From contig UQBM01000009.1 in NCBI GenBank assembly GCA_900539265.1, positions 1 to 64,000 on the forward strand: a stretch of 64,000 nucleotides of DNA. The letters run 5' to 3'. The position numbers and the translations under genes were made by a program. Below are positions 1 to 8,514 of this stretch, in pieces. The stretch's first letter is position 1; every line of letters starts with the position of its first letter. Origin of the DNA: an uncultured Mollicutes bacterium (GTDB lineage: Bacteria > Bacillota_I > Bacilli_A > ML615J-28 > CAG-313). The notes below the pieces were generated by a model. The model was not told where the DNA came from. It ran no database searches and saw nothing but the letters and a program-made list of their open reading frames with translations.

Positions 1-4
1 CAAA

Positions 5-48
5 CTGAGGATAGTTAAATGAACAAAATTGAGGATATTTAACTTGAC
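5..48. repeat. Two imperfect 20-base direct repeats at window edge
   Basis: Positions 5-24 and 29-48 are near-copies of each other (shared core TGAGGATA, then TTAA, ending GAAC or TGAC). Such short repeats are common at transposon ends, but no transposase gene is visible and the window begins here, so the nature of the repeat is unresolved. Confidence 0.3.
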
Positions 49-183
49 ATTTATAGTTTTTAAGGAAAGAAAAATTATTATATACAATGAACATATTAAA
101 TAAAATAATGAGGATAATATTTTATTTAAAAGAAATCAGTATGAAAAGGTATATAAAGAAAAATATTACTAACGAAATTATGT

Positions 184-222
184 AAAAAACACATTAGATA
201 AATACCTAATGTGTTTTTTTTT
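184..222. terminator. Bidirectional intrinsic terminator
   Basis: A 9-bp perfect stem (ACACATTAG at 189-197, CTAATGTGT at 206-214) is followed by a T-run on the plus strand and preceded by an A-run. It can therefore end a transcript entering from the left and the minus-strand membrane protein pair to its right. Confidence 0.75.
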
Positions 223-257
223 GTAGGAGTATGATAACATATATGTTTAAATTGTTT

Positions 258-1085
258 TTAATTATTTTGAATTTCCTTTTTAACCTTGTTTCTTTTTTTT
301 ACATATTCTATTATTCCGATTGGTAAATAATAGATAAAGAAAATAGGGATAGCAATAATAGCCAAGGGAAACATATAAATTAATTCATAAGGAAGGAAAT
401 TGTAGAATTGTTCTAATACTGCTGTTCCTTTTCCTGTTCTGGTATAAAAATAATTGCATATGCCTATTCCACCATTTAATTCATTAAACCAAGAAAATAG
501 TAAATTGACTAATTCCATAATGCATAAAAGTCCAATTAGAAAAACACAAGCTTTTAAAATATCAATCAGTTTTGGCTGATAAAAGCCTAAAACGACAAAA
601 AGAATTGGTAAAATAAAGATTAATCCATGTTTTAACCAATAAGTGAAAACATTATAATTTAAAAGATTAATGTTTGGCCCTAAGCAATCACTAGGGGAAG
701 TGACTACCATTGCTAAAACTGCTCCTGCACTTCCAAAAAAATACATATAAGCAAATAGTGTAGAAGAAAAAAAAGGACGGATTTTTTTTCTTAAACCAAA
801 AAATAGTGGATATAGGGTAACATTAATTGAACACATATGCAATGGGAGTCGAGTCCAAATATTCGCTCTTTGATTATTATAATCTTGAACATAAGAAATA
901 ATAAAAGTAATCCAAGTTGCTAAAAATATAATGGACATTAAAATCCATAAATAAATAACTTTAGTTTTTTCGCTTTTTTTTCTAAAGATAAAATAAGAAG
1001 CAACGGCTAAAAGAGGAAAGAAGAGGATAGTTAAAATGTGAACGAGATTGTATTTATCAATAATTAATGTTAAAATATGAAACAT
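258..1085 (-). CDS. YwaF-like (TIGR02206/TMEM164-type) membrane protein
   Basis: A 275-residue polytopic membrane protein with about seven hydrophobic segments and very few soluble loops. The stretch LPLHMCSINV near residue 81 and the general layout match the YwaF/TIGR02206 family, whose function is not established. The start is the ATG at 1083-1085, with AAAGGA about 10 bases upstream. It overlaps the end of the upstream gene by 29 bases and looks translationally coupled to it. The two proteins are alike in length and layout (an LPxxxCxIN-type motif in both), so they are probably a tandem duplication. A role in membrane lipid handling would be speculation. The family assignment is from recall of motif and topology. 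Confidence 0.75.
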   Translation of the reverse strand: MFHILTLIIDKYNLVHILTILFFPLLAVASYFIFRKKSEKTKVIYLWILMSIIFLATWITFIISYVQDYNNQRANIWTRLPLHMCSINVTLYPLFFGLRKKIRPFFSSTLFAYMYFFGSAGAVLAMVVTSPSDCLGPNINLLNYNVFTYWLKHGLIFILPILFVVLGFYQPKLIDILKACVFLIGLLCIMELVNLLFSWFNELNGGIGICNYFYTRTGKGTAVLEQFYNFLPYELIYMFPLAIIAIPIFFIYYLPIGIIEYVKKRNKVKKEIQNN

Positions 1086-1863
1086 GTTTTTGAGTTCCTT
1101 TCTTTAATTCAAACGGTAGTGCCATTAAATAGAATAATATGCCTATTGGTAATGCTAGTGGTAAACCATAAACAAAAGGAATAGGGATTATGCTATATAA
1201 TTGTTTTAAAATTGGTAGGTTATTGTGTCTTAATGAATACATATAGTTAGCAGTTTTAAAACTATCAAAATTTCTTAAAGTAATGCTAGATAGAAATGCA
1301 AATAGATAGATGCCAATTAAAGTGAGTATAACTTTAGGAATTTGTTTTTTTTCTGGTTTGAAAAATCCCCAAGCAATCATAACTATTGGAATTGCTACTA
1401 AGTTAGTATGTATAAACCAAAAATCTAAAAACATATAGTGAAATAGATTATTTCCTTGAGTAATCATATGGCAATCAGGGAAGACGATAAGAGGAATTAA
1501 TCCACCAATCATTGTTACATAGTACATATAATTGTTTAAAAATTTTTTATTTATAACAAGTGCAATTAAAGTAATAATTATATTAATATTGCATAATTCA
1601 ATGGGTAATAAGGTAACTTTTGAACCAGTATTAAAAATTCGTGAATATTCCCAACCAAAAAACATTCTTCCTGCAAAAATGAAACAGCAGGCAATACTTA
1701 ATCCCAATAATATTTTTCTTTTGGTTTGATTAGATTTTTTCCTTAATAAAAAAATAAGCAAAAAAATATAGATGATATCTAGTAACAATAATAAAATATG
1801 TTGATATGAAAAGCGATTGGGCACTTCATATATGCGATAAGAATTAAAAAAACTAATAATCAT
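1057..1863 (-). CDS. YwaF-like membrane protein, paralogue of next gene
   Basis: A 268-residue polytopic membrane protein of the same YwaF-like type as the gene it overlaps; its counterpart motif is LLPIELCNIN. I chose the ATG at 1861-1863 because the longer reading starts with a GTG (1876-1878) that lies inside the AGGTGA ribosome-binding site. From that site to the ATG is about 11 bases. The gene ends in TGA followed at once by TAA, the only TGA stop I found in the window. A promoter (TTGAAA-17-TATAAT on the minus strand) lies just upstream. Function unknown. Confidence 0.75.
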   Translation of the reverse strand: MIISFFNSYRIYEVPNRFSYQHILLLLLDIIYIFLLIFLLRKKSNQTKRKILLGLSIACCFIFAGRMFFGWEYSRIFNTGSKVTLLPIELCNINIIITLIALVINKKFLNNYMYYVTMIGGLIPLIVFPDCHMITQGNNLFHYMFLDFWFIHTNLVAIPIVMIAWGFFKPEKKQIPKVILTLIGIYLFAFLSSITLRNFDSFKTANYMYSLRHNNLPILKQLYSIIPIPFVYGLPLALPIGILFYLMALPFELKKGTQKHVSYFNINY

Positions 1864-1888
1864 ATAAGAATGTTTCACCTCATCATAT

Positions 1889-1917
1889 ATTATATCACTT
1901 TAAATGTTATTTTTCAA
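1889..1917 (-). promoter_or_regulatory. Promoter of the YwaF-like gene pair
   Basis: On the minus strand TTGAAA (1912-1917) and TATAAT (1889-1894) are separated by exactly 17 bases. The predicted start of transcription is only a few bases before the AGGTGA ribosome-binding site, giving a very short leader. Confidence 0.65.
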
Positions 1918-1927
1918 CAATTTGTAA

Positions 1928-1952
1928 TATATCAATAAAACATATTGATATA
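1928..1952. promoter_or_regulatory. Perfect dyad, possible operator
   Basis: ATATCAAT (1929-1936) and ATTGATAT (1944-1951), extended by one T-A pair, flank a 7-base loop. It sits about 10 bases upstream of the -35 box of the minus-strand promoter and lacks a T-run, so an activator or repressor site is more likely than a terminator. Confidence 0.3.
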
Positions 1953-2144
1953 AATTATAAAATGTAAAGATTAGTTAGTATCTAATGTATTTAATAAAAT
2001 TTACTATCAAAAAAGTGTTTAAAGGCATTGTTTTTTGTTACTAGTTTTAAATTGTAAAATACCATTATTTTTAATATATCTACTATATGATGTTTAAATA
2101 TAAGGAATATAAATAAAAGGTTAAATTTGTCATATTTTAAACTC

Positions 2145-2173
2145 TTGCATATATTTTATTGAAGTGATATAAT
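2145..2173 (+). promoter_or_regulatory. Promoter with no adjacent gene
   Basis: TTGCAT (2145-2150) and TATAAT (2168-2173) with a 17-base spacer. The next gene starts 370 bases away and has its own closer promoter, so this could drive a small RNA or a long leader. Confidence 0.4.
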
Positions 2174-2483
2174 ATAATTTAATATCAAATATAATTTTAA
2201 AATTGTAAATACAATATTTAAAAATGTAGAGTTAAAAGTTTTTGTGATATTATTATTGAGATATAAAATTAAAAAATATTATAGTAAAATTTAATTTTTA
2301 TATTTATAGATAATATTATTAAATAGGAATAAATCGTTTATTAAAAAATATTAAGAATATGGTTTAACAAGAAAAAATTGGACTTTAGAGAGAAATAAAA
2401 TAAAAAAGTTCGAATTTTTTTAAATAGCCCAAAAAAATATAAATATAATAGGTTAAATGTAAACGTTTTACTAATGAAAAACA

Positions 2484-2512
2484 TTGATTTTATATTCTAA
2501 TTTTAATATAAT
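2484..2512 (+). promoter_or_regulatory. Promoter of the 31-kb lipoprotein/opp/protease unit
   Basis: TTGATT (2484-2489) and TATAAT (2507-2512) with a 17-base spacer. Transcription would start near 2519, just ahead of the GGAGG ribosome-binding site at 2533-2537. Confidence 0.65.
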
Positions 2513-2541
2513 AAATAAGGTTGAATATTAATGGAGGTAAT

Positions 2542-3669
2542 ATGAAAACGAAAATTTTAATATTCATTTATTTACTAATACCCGCTTTTTTACTTTATGG
2601 TTGTAAAGATGAAAAAATATATGAAGATAAAGTAAAAATTGTTTTTGAATTAGAAGGGGGAACGTATCAAAATTGTACATTACCTATTGTACATTATTAT
2701 GATAAAACCGATTCTATTACTTTAATAACTGATCCAACAACTTTGACTGGTTCTGAGGTTACTAGATCTGGTTATACATTAGACGGATGGTATCAAAAAA
2801 AATTAGAAAATAATGGTACAGTAATTTATCAAGATAAGTGGGATTTTGAAAATAATTTTGTTGATAATCGAGGTGTTACTTTATATGCGTTTTGGAAAAA
2901 AGATATTAAATATTCGTATCAATTATGTTACTATGATGAAAATCAAGAGATTATCGAATTAGGAAATTATTCTGTTAATCCTGGTGATAAATTTAAAGAT
3001 TATGCCAATTATTCGTATAATAGATATGGATATACTCCTATAGAATTTAGGGATGCTGAAGGCAATTTATGGGATGATAATTTTACTCATCCTGGTGGTG
3101 AAACTGATTTAACGATTAGAGTATTTGTTGAATATATTGAGGGCGAATTTGCAATTGTTAGAAATGCAACTGATTTAAAAATTAATAAATCTAAAAATAT
3201 TTATTTAGCAGATAATATTGATTTAGAAGGTTCAACTTTTTCTTTTAATGATTATAAAGGAATTTTTATGGGGAATGGATTTACAATCTCAAATTTTACT
3301 ATTAATTATGATCCAAGTAGGAATGGATTGATTCAAGATTTTGATGATCCAAATGCTAAGAGTTTGGCCATAAGTTTATTTGGAAATTTAACTAATGCTA
3401 AAATTCAAGATGTTAAATTTGATAATGTCAAGATTAATATTAAAACTAGTTTAACAATAACTCATAAAATATATGTTGCTCCTATAGCTATTAGTAGTTC
3501 TAACTCGGAATTAAAAAATATTATATTTAATGGTACTCTAATATGTACTACTTTACCAAATGGTTTTGATAAAGACAATAACTTAATTATTGTTGATACA
3601 GCTCCAATTTATAAACAAGATGAGCAAACAATTTTAGACAATAATCAAATAAACTTAAAAATAGAATAA
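2542..3669 (+). CDS. InlB-repeat lipoprotein with GLUG-like segment
   Basis: A 375-residue predicted lipoprotein. The ATG at 2542 is preceded by GGAGG at 2533-2537; a longer reading from TTG at 2521 would bury the signal peptide. The signal peptide ends in the lipobox LYGC, so Cys21 would be lipidated. Next comes an InlB_B (Listeria-Bacteroides) repeat with the hallmark pattern of EGG, GYTLDGWY and VTLYAFW. The C-terminal half resembles a beta-helix of the GLUG type (a GxxxGNGFTI segment, then SLFGNL and IQDVKFDN). It is the first gene of the long unit and lies 18 bases before oppA. Its likely role is in surface binding or adhesion; the exact ligand is unknown. Confidence 0.75.
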   Translation: MKTKILIFIYLLIPAFLLYGCKDEKIYEDKVKIVFELEGGTYQNCTLPIVHYYDKTDSITLITDPTTLTGSEVTRSGYTLDGWYQKKLENNGTVIYQDKWDFENNFVDNRGVTLYAFWKKDIKYSYQLCYYDENQEIIELGNYSVNPGDKFKDYANYSYNRYGYTPIEFRDAEGNLWDDNFTHPGGETDLTIRVFVEYIEGEFAIVRNATDLKINKSKNIYLADNIDLEGSTFSFNDYKGIFMGNGFTISNFTINYDPSRNGLIQDFDDPNAKSLAISLFGNLTNAKIQDVKFDNVKINIKTSLTITHKIYVAPIAISSSNSELKNIIFNGTLICTTLPNGFDKDNNLIIVDTAPIYKQDEQTILDNNQINLKIE

Positions 3670-3687
3670 AATTAAAGGAGAAAAAAG

Positions 3688-6330
3688 ATGAAGAACAAAT
3701 TATTTCATACAAGGCTAATTATATTATTAGCTGTGATTGCAATGACAATTTTGGTTACTGGTTGTAATTGTAAAAGTTGTAAAAAAGATGATGACAAAAA
3801 AACGTATTACAACAACGAAGTAGATCCTCTTGTTTTTTCAACGCAAGAACTAGACAAGGTTTTTAATCCTTTCTTTTCAACAACTGGACCTGATAGTAAC
3901 GTTGTTGGTATGACCCAAATTGGGATGCTTGGTAATGATAAAAATGGTAAGATAACTTATGGTGATAGTGAAGGTGTTGTTACTAAGGATTTGCAAATTA
4001 TTACTGAGGGAACTGAAAATAAAGATCAAACTACTACATATTATTTTGTTTTAAAAAATAATGTTAAATTTTCAAATGGTAGTGCTTTAACAATTAAAGA
4101 TGTATTGTTTAATTTATATGTTTATTTAGATCCTGCATATACTGGTTCAAGTACTATATATTCAACTGATATTGTTGGATTAAAAGAATATCGTACGCAA
4201 GAAGCAGATGAAACTGAACAAGATAGTTTTAAATTAAAATTCCAAGTAGAAGCTGAGGCTAGAATTCAAGCTTTGGTAGATGCTACAATTGAAATTCTTG
4301 AAGAACATGGTGATTTAAAGCCAAATAAGGATCAGTTTAGAGAATATTTGGCTGAATATGCAGCTGAATTTGAAAATATCTCAGATAACTTTAAAAATGT
4401 TGTTAAGGATTATGATAAAGCAATTGCCTTATTTAAAGAAGAATTAGAAACTGATTATAGCAATGCAATAGATACATATGAAGATATTACTTTTTCTGAT
4501 AAAAATGGTACTGTTTATAAAAATTTACTAACTACTGATGTTGAGGCTTTCTTATACAATGAAGGATATTTAGAGTGGAATAAAGAAGAGGCTAAACTTG
4601 TTTCAAGTTTGGTAAATGATCCTACAACTTTAAAAGGATGGACTAAAGAGCAAGCAATTAATACTATTTATGCAGACAAAATTCCTAATGCATTAGAAGA
4701 AGTTGTTTTATACTGGAATACATCAGTTAAATTAAATGATTATTTAGTAAATGAAGCGATGGAAGCATATTTTCAAAATGATACAAATAGAGAATTTCCT
4801 AATATTTCAGGTATTCAATTTGCTAATAGAACAAGTAGTGTTACTGTTAATAATGTAACTTATAATGTACCAGTTTATAATGCTGATGGTTCTGTAAAAG
4901 AAGGAAATGAAGTATTAAGTATTAAAATAAAAGATGTTGATCCTAAAGCTATTTGGAATTTTGCTTTTAGCGTAGCACCTATGTATTATTATTCTGATGC
5001 TGAACATATTGCTAAATTTGATTATGTATCTAATTTTGGTGTTGAATATGCTTCACAAACATTTATGAATGAGGTAGTAAATAGCCCTGCTAAAATAGGT
5101 GTTCCAGTTGGTGCTGGTCCATATGCTGCTAGTAAATCAAGTGGTGGATTGGATAACATTACTGCTGGTGATTTTTATAATTTGGGTATTGTTTATTATG
5201 AAAGAAATCCATATTATATTTTAGGACCAGCTAAAATTAAAAAATTACGTTTACAAGTTGTTTCTTCATCACAAATGTTAAACTCATTATATAATGGTGA
5301 AATTGATTTTATAGAACCTAATGCAAAACCAGAAACAATTGATGAACTTGATAGCAAAAAAGAAGATGGATTTGGTAACAAATCAATTCAAACTTCGGGA
5401 TATGGATATATTGGTATTAATGCTGGTAAAGTTCCTGATCTTGCAATTAGACAAGTTATTATGCACTCAATTAATACTCAAGAATGCGTAAATTATTATA
5501 AGACGACTGCTACCGCAATTCATCGTTCAATGTCAATGTCAAGTTGGGCATATCCTAAAGGTGCCACTCCATACTATCCTTATATTGGTGGTGCTGTTCC
5601 TGAAGATTTATCTGTTGTTAATCCTGCTTATGCATCTTATGTAAGATCACTTGGTAAAAAAGCTGGTGATAAACTTACAAGTGCTGAACAAGAAACTTTT
5701 ATAAGAAATCAAATAGAAGGAGCTGGATACACATTAAATGCAAATGGTGTGTATTATAAAGGAAATCATATTTTAAAATACACCTTTACAATTGCAGGTG
5801 ATGAAACAGACCATCCTGCTTGGCAAGCTTTATTTCATGCAAGTGAAATTTTAAATAAAGTTGGCTTTCAAATTAATGTTTCACCAGACCCACAAGCTTT
5901 AACAAAACTTGCAAGTGGTGACTTAACAGTTTGGGCAGCTGCTTGGGGATCTACAATTGATCCTGATATGTATCAAGTTTATCACAAAGATTCTAATGCA
6001 ACTTCTGTGCTTAATTGGGGTTATAAACAAATTCTTTTAAACACTGGTGGAAAGTATGATACTGAAGTAGCATTAATTAATAGATTATCAGATTTAATTG
6101 ATGCAGGTCGTAAGACAAATAATCAAGATGAGCGTGCAGCAATTTATTCGCAAGCACTTGATATTGTTATGCAACTTGCAATTGAACTTCCTACATATCA
6201 ACGTAATGACTTATTCGCATATAATACTAATAAAATTGATGTGAATTCACTTACTCCAAATGCAGACCTTTCACCATATAAAGGTTTAACGAGTGACTTA
6301 CATTTAGTATCGTTAGTCGAAGAAAAATAA
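3688..6330 (+). CDS. oppA: Oligopeptide ABC transporter substrate-binding lipoprotein
   Basis: Extracellular solute-binding lipoprotein of family 5 (OppA/DppA type), which captures peptides for the OppBCDF importer encoded directly downstream. The signal peptide ends in VTGC (Cys26). The N-lobe (VKFSNGSALTIKDVLFNLY) and C-lobe segments (NPYYILGPAKIKKLRL, then YNGEIDF) are typical of SBP_bac_5. At 880 residues it is far longer than the usual 500-600. Much of the excess is a charged, helix-rich insertion at about residues 172-355, between the lobes' conserved parts, whose job is unknown. The ribosome-binding site is AAAGGAG. It is separated from oppB by a 107-base gap with a strong hairpin, consistent with extra OppA being made. 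Confidence 0.93.
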   Translation: MKNKLFHTRLIILLAVIAMTILVTGCNCKSCKKDDDKKTYYNNEVDPLVFSTQELDKVFNPFFSTTGPDSNVVGMTQIGMLGNDKNGKITYGDSEGVVTKDLQIITEGTENKDQTTTYYFVLKNNVKFSNGSALTIKDVLFNLYVYLDPAYTGSSTIYSTDIVGLKEYRTQEADETEQDSFKLKFQVEAEARIQALVDATIEILEEHGDLKPNKDQFREYLAEYAAEFENISDNFKNVVKDYDKAIALFKEELETDYSNAIDTYEDITFSDKNGTVYKNLLTTDVEAFLYNEGYLEWNKEEAKLVSSLVNDPTTLKGWTKEQAINTIYADKIPNALEEVVLYWNTSVKLNDYLVNEAMEAYFQNDTNREFPNISGIQFANRTSSVTVNNVTYNVPVYNADGSVKEGNEVLSIKIKDVDPKAIWNFAFSVAPMYYYSDAEHIAKFDYVSNFGVEYASQTFMNEVVNSPAKIGVPVGAGPYAASKSSGGLDNITAGDFYNLGIVYYERNPYYILGPAKIKKLRLQVVSSSQMLNSLYNGEIDFIEPNAKPETIDELDSKKEDGFGNKSIQTSGYGYIGINAGKVPDLAIRQVIMHSINTQECVNYYKTTATAIHRSMSMSSWAYPKGATPYYPYIGGAVPEDLSVVNPAYASYVRSLGKKAGDKLTSAEQETFIRNQIEGAGYTLNANGVYYKGNHILKYTFTIAGDETDHPAWQALFHASEILNKVGFQINVSPDPQALTKLASGDLTVWAAAWGSTIDPDMYQVYHKDSNATSVLNWGYKQILLNTGGKYDTEVALINRLSDLIDAGRKTNNQDERAAIYSQALDIVMQLAIELPTYQRNDLFAYNTNKIDVNSLTPNADLSPYKGLTSDLHLVSLVEEK

Positions 6331-6350
6331 GAAGAAGACATTAAGGAAAG

Positions 6351-6420
6351 GAGGAATGTGCTCAATTTATTAGTTATATAAATTATATAACTTTATAGAT
6401 GGGTGCATTCCCTCTTTTTA
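6351..6420 (+). terminator. Hairpin between oppA and oppB (attenuator-like)
   Basis: An outer stem (GAGGAATG at 6351-6358 with CATTCCCTC at 6406-6414, one bulged base) encloses a perfect inner inverted repeat (AGTTATATAA at 6372-6381, TTATATAACT at 6383-6392). It is followed by TCTTTTT. It is probably a partial terminator or an mRNA-stabilising element that lowers permease expression relative to OppA. The orphan AAAGGAGG at its base would be hidden in the stem. Confidence 0.55.
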
Positions 6421-6437
6421 TAAACAAGGAGATATAA

Positions 6438-7445
6438 ATGATAAAATATATAATAAAACGTTTATTGATATCTGTACTTGTATTATTTGGTGTTTCAATT
6501 ATCATTTATACAATGGTAAGATTAATGCCTAATAATTATGTTGATATAAAGTATGCTCCTCAATTACAATTGGGAGCAATTAACCAAGAAGATATTGATA
6601 GATTTAAAGAATTATACGGAATTGGAGATAATTCATTTGCGGGTCTTATTACTGGGTATACCAAATGGCTTGCTAATTTATGTAAAGGAGATTTAGGAAT
6701 TTCTTTTAAATACAGTAAACCAGTAGCTACAGTTATTAGCGAAAATATGTGGATTTCATTTGCGATTGCAGTTATTGCAACAATTCTTCAATTCCTAATT
6801 GCAATTCCATTAGGAATTTCGAGTGCTACTCATCAATATTCAGTAAGAGATTATATGGTAACAATTTTTACAATGATTGGAATATCATTGCCTACATATT
6901 TTTTTGCAGCAATTGTAATAAAGATATTTTCGGTAAATTTAGGGTGGTTTCCGTCTAATGGTTTAATTTATGCTTCCGCAAACTATGAAGATAATTTTAT
7001 TGGAGCTCTTACTAAATTTGGTGATATTGCTCATCATTTAGTTTTACCAATTTCTGTTAGCGTAATTTTATCACTTGGTGGACTAATGAGATATACAAGA
7101 ACTAATACTCTTGAGGTATTAAATGCTGATTATATTAGAACAGCTCGTGCTAAAGGTTTGTCAGAAAAGAAAGTAATTTATAAACATGCTTTTAGAAATA
7201 CAATGATACCGCTAGCAACCTTGCTTGCGGGAATTTTACCATCGTTATTTGGTGGTATGATGATTACGGAACAAGTATTTGGTATTGATGGAATTGGACG
7301 GCTTGCTTATCAAGCATTAAGAGAGGGTGATATTCCTTTTGTAATGGGATATAATATGTTCCTAGCCATCTTAACCGTTATAGGAACTTTGTTTTCTGAT
7401 ATTATGTATTCCATTGTAGACCCTCGTGTAAAATTAGGTAAATAG
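6438..7445 (+). CDS. oppB: Oligopeptide ABC transporter permease OppB
   Basis: A 335-residue inner permease subunit of the BPD_transp_1 family. The N-terminus IIKRLLISVLVLFGVS and the segment LPTYFFAAIVI are typical of OppB/DppB. The EAA loop that docks on the ATPase is seen at about residues 230-255 (ADYIRTARAKGL, then HAFRNTMIPL). Six transmembrane segments are expected. The start ATG is preceded by AAGGAG. It pairs with OppC, whose gene begins 7 bases after this stop. Confidence 0.95.
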   Translation: MIKYIIKRLLISVLVLFGVSIIIYTMVRLMPNNYVDIKYAPQLQLGAINQEDIDRFKELYGIGDNSFAGLITGYTKWLANLCKGDLGISFKYSKPVATVISENMWISFAIAVIATILQFLIAIPLGISSATHQYSVRDYMVTIFTMIGISLPTYFFAAIVIKIFSVNLGWFPSNGLIYASANYEDNFIGALTKFGDIAHHLVLPISVSVILSLGGLMRYTRTNTLEVLNADYIRTARAKGLSEKKVIYKHAFRNTMIPLATLLAGILPSLFGGMMITEQVFGIDGIGRLAYQALREGDIPFVMGYNMFLAILTVIGTLFSDIMYSIVDPRVKLGK

Positions 7446-7452
7446 GTGACTT

Positions 7453-8505
7453 ATGAATAAAATAAAAGAAATTAAACAAGAAACTATTAACCAAGAAGAA
7501 AATACATCAGAAATTATACCTGAACAAACATATAAAGAAATGAGTCCATTAAGACTAGTTTTAAGAAGATTTTTTCGTTCAAAATTATCTTTAGTTGGAA
7601 TTATTTTAATCGTTGCTCTATTTTTATTTTCCTTTTTAGGGCCAGTTGTGTATCAAAAATGGGGAGAAGAAACTGTTGATAGGACCCAAAAAATTCAAAA
7701 AATTGAGACTACTCATACTTTTACTGATGAAAATGGCAATAAAATAACAGTCATTCAAGTATTAGAACATATCAATGAGATTAATGATTATGATAATCCT
7801 AGCAAAGAACATTTATTAGGAACCGATGATAAAGGGATGGATATCTTTGTAAGGCTAATGTATGGCGGAAGAATTTCTTTAACAATTGGTTTTATTGTTG
7901 TTATTTTAGAAACTTTAATTGGTATATTATTAGGTGGATTAGCAGGATATTTTGGTGGATGGGTTGATCAATTAATTATGAGAATTGTTGATATTTTTAA
8001 TTGTATTCCTACATTACCGATTCTCTTAATCGCTTCTGCAATGATTGAATCATGGGAACTTGATCCAGATAAAGATATTTACATTTTAATGGTTATTATA
8101 ACAATCTTTGGTTGGAGTGGAGTAGCACGAATGGTTAGAGGTCAAATTCTATCATTACGTGAACAAGAATATATTACAGCAACTGAAGTTATGGGGCTCC
8201 CTATTTGGCGTAAAATATTTAAACATTTAATTCCTAACGTTATGCCTCAATTAATAGTTAGTATGACTCTTGGTCTTGGTAGTGTTATCTTATATGAATC
8301 TACTCTTAGTTATTTAGGTTTGGGTGTTCAACTGCCAAAAGCAGCATGGGGTACAATGATTTCTACCGCAAACGATCCTCAAATATTAAATTATCATATG
8401 AATATGTGGTTACCAGCTGGTATTATGATTGTAATTGCGGTATTAGGCTTTAACTTTATTGGTGATGGACTTCGTGATGCTATGGATCCCAAAGCTAAGA
8501 AATAG
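7453..8505 (+). CDS. oppC: Oligopeptide ABC transporter permease OppC
   Basis: A 350-residue permease with a cytoplasmic N-terminal tail of about 40 residues and the OppC_N signature (LRRFFRSKLSLVGIILI). A periplasm-side insert holds the motif HLLGTDDKGMDIFVRLMYG. The EAA loop is at about residues 238-262 (QEYITATEVMGL, then HLIPNVMPQL). It forms the membrane channel with OppB. Upstream is AGGTGA overlapping the oppB stop region. The stop codon is followed directly by the oppD ribosome-binding site. Confidence 0.95.
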   Translation: MNKIKEIKQETINQEENTSEIIPEQTYKEMSPLRLVLRRFFRSKLSLVGIILIVALFLFSFLGPVVYQKWGEETVDRTQKIQKIETTHTFTDENGNKITVIQVLEHINEINDYDNPSKEHLLGTDDKGMDIFVRLMYGGRISLTIGFIVVILETLIGILLGGLAGYFGGWVDQLIMRIVDIFNCIPTLPILLIASAMIESWELDPDKDIYILMVIITIFGWSGVARMVRGQILSLREQEYITATEVMGLPIWRKIFKHLIPNVMPQLIVSMTLGLGSVILYESTLSYLGLGVQLPKAAWGTMISTANDPQILNYHMNMWLPAGIMIVIAVLGFNFIGDGLRDAMDPKAKK

Positions 8506-8514
8506 GTGAAAGAT

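Larger units (their letters stand above)
1879..2483. other. Gene-free, extremely AT-rich intergenic region
   Basis: About 600 bases with no credible reading frame on either strand. It holds the minus-strand promoter of the YwaF-like pair (1889-1917), a perfect dyad at 1928-1952 (ATATCAAT, 7-base loop, ATTGATAT), and an isolated plus-strand promoter at 2145-2173 with no gene close behind it. A weak A-rich/T-rich hairpin lies near 2401-2422. No tRNA or known riboswitch fold was recognised. Confidence 0.5.

Noticed and set aside
1..60. Insertion sequence end
   Set aside because: The short repeats are suggestive, but no transposase or inverted terminal repeat pair is visible, and the window is cut here.
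1057..1059. TGA read as tryptophan (genetic code 4)
   Set aside because: Conserved proteins throughout the window are complete under the standard code and use TGG for Trp; the lone TGA is followed by TAA, so reading it as Trp would add only one residue.
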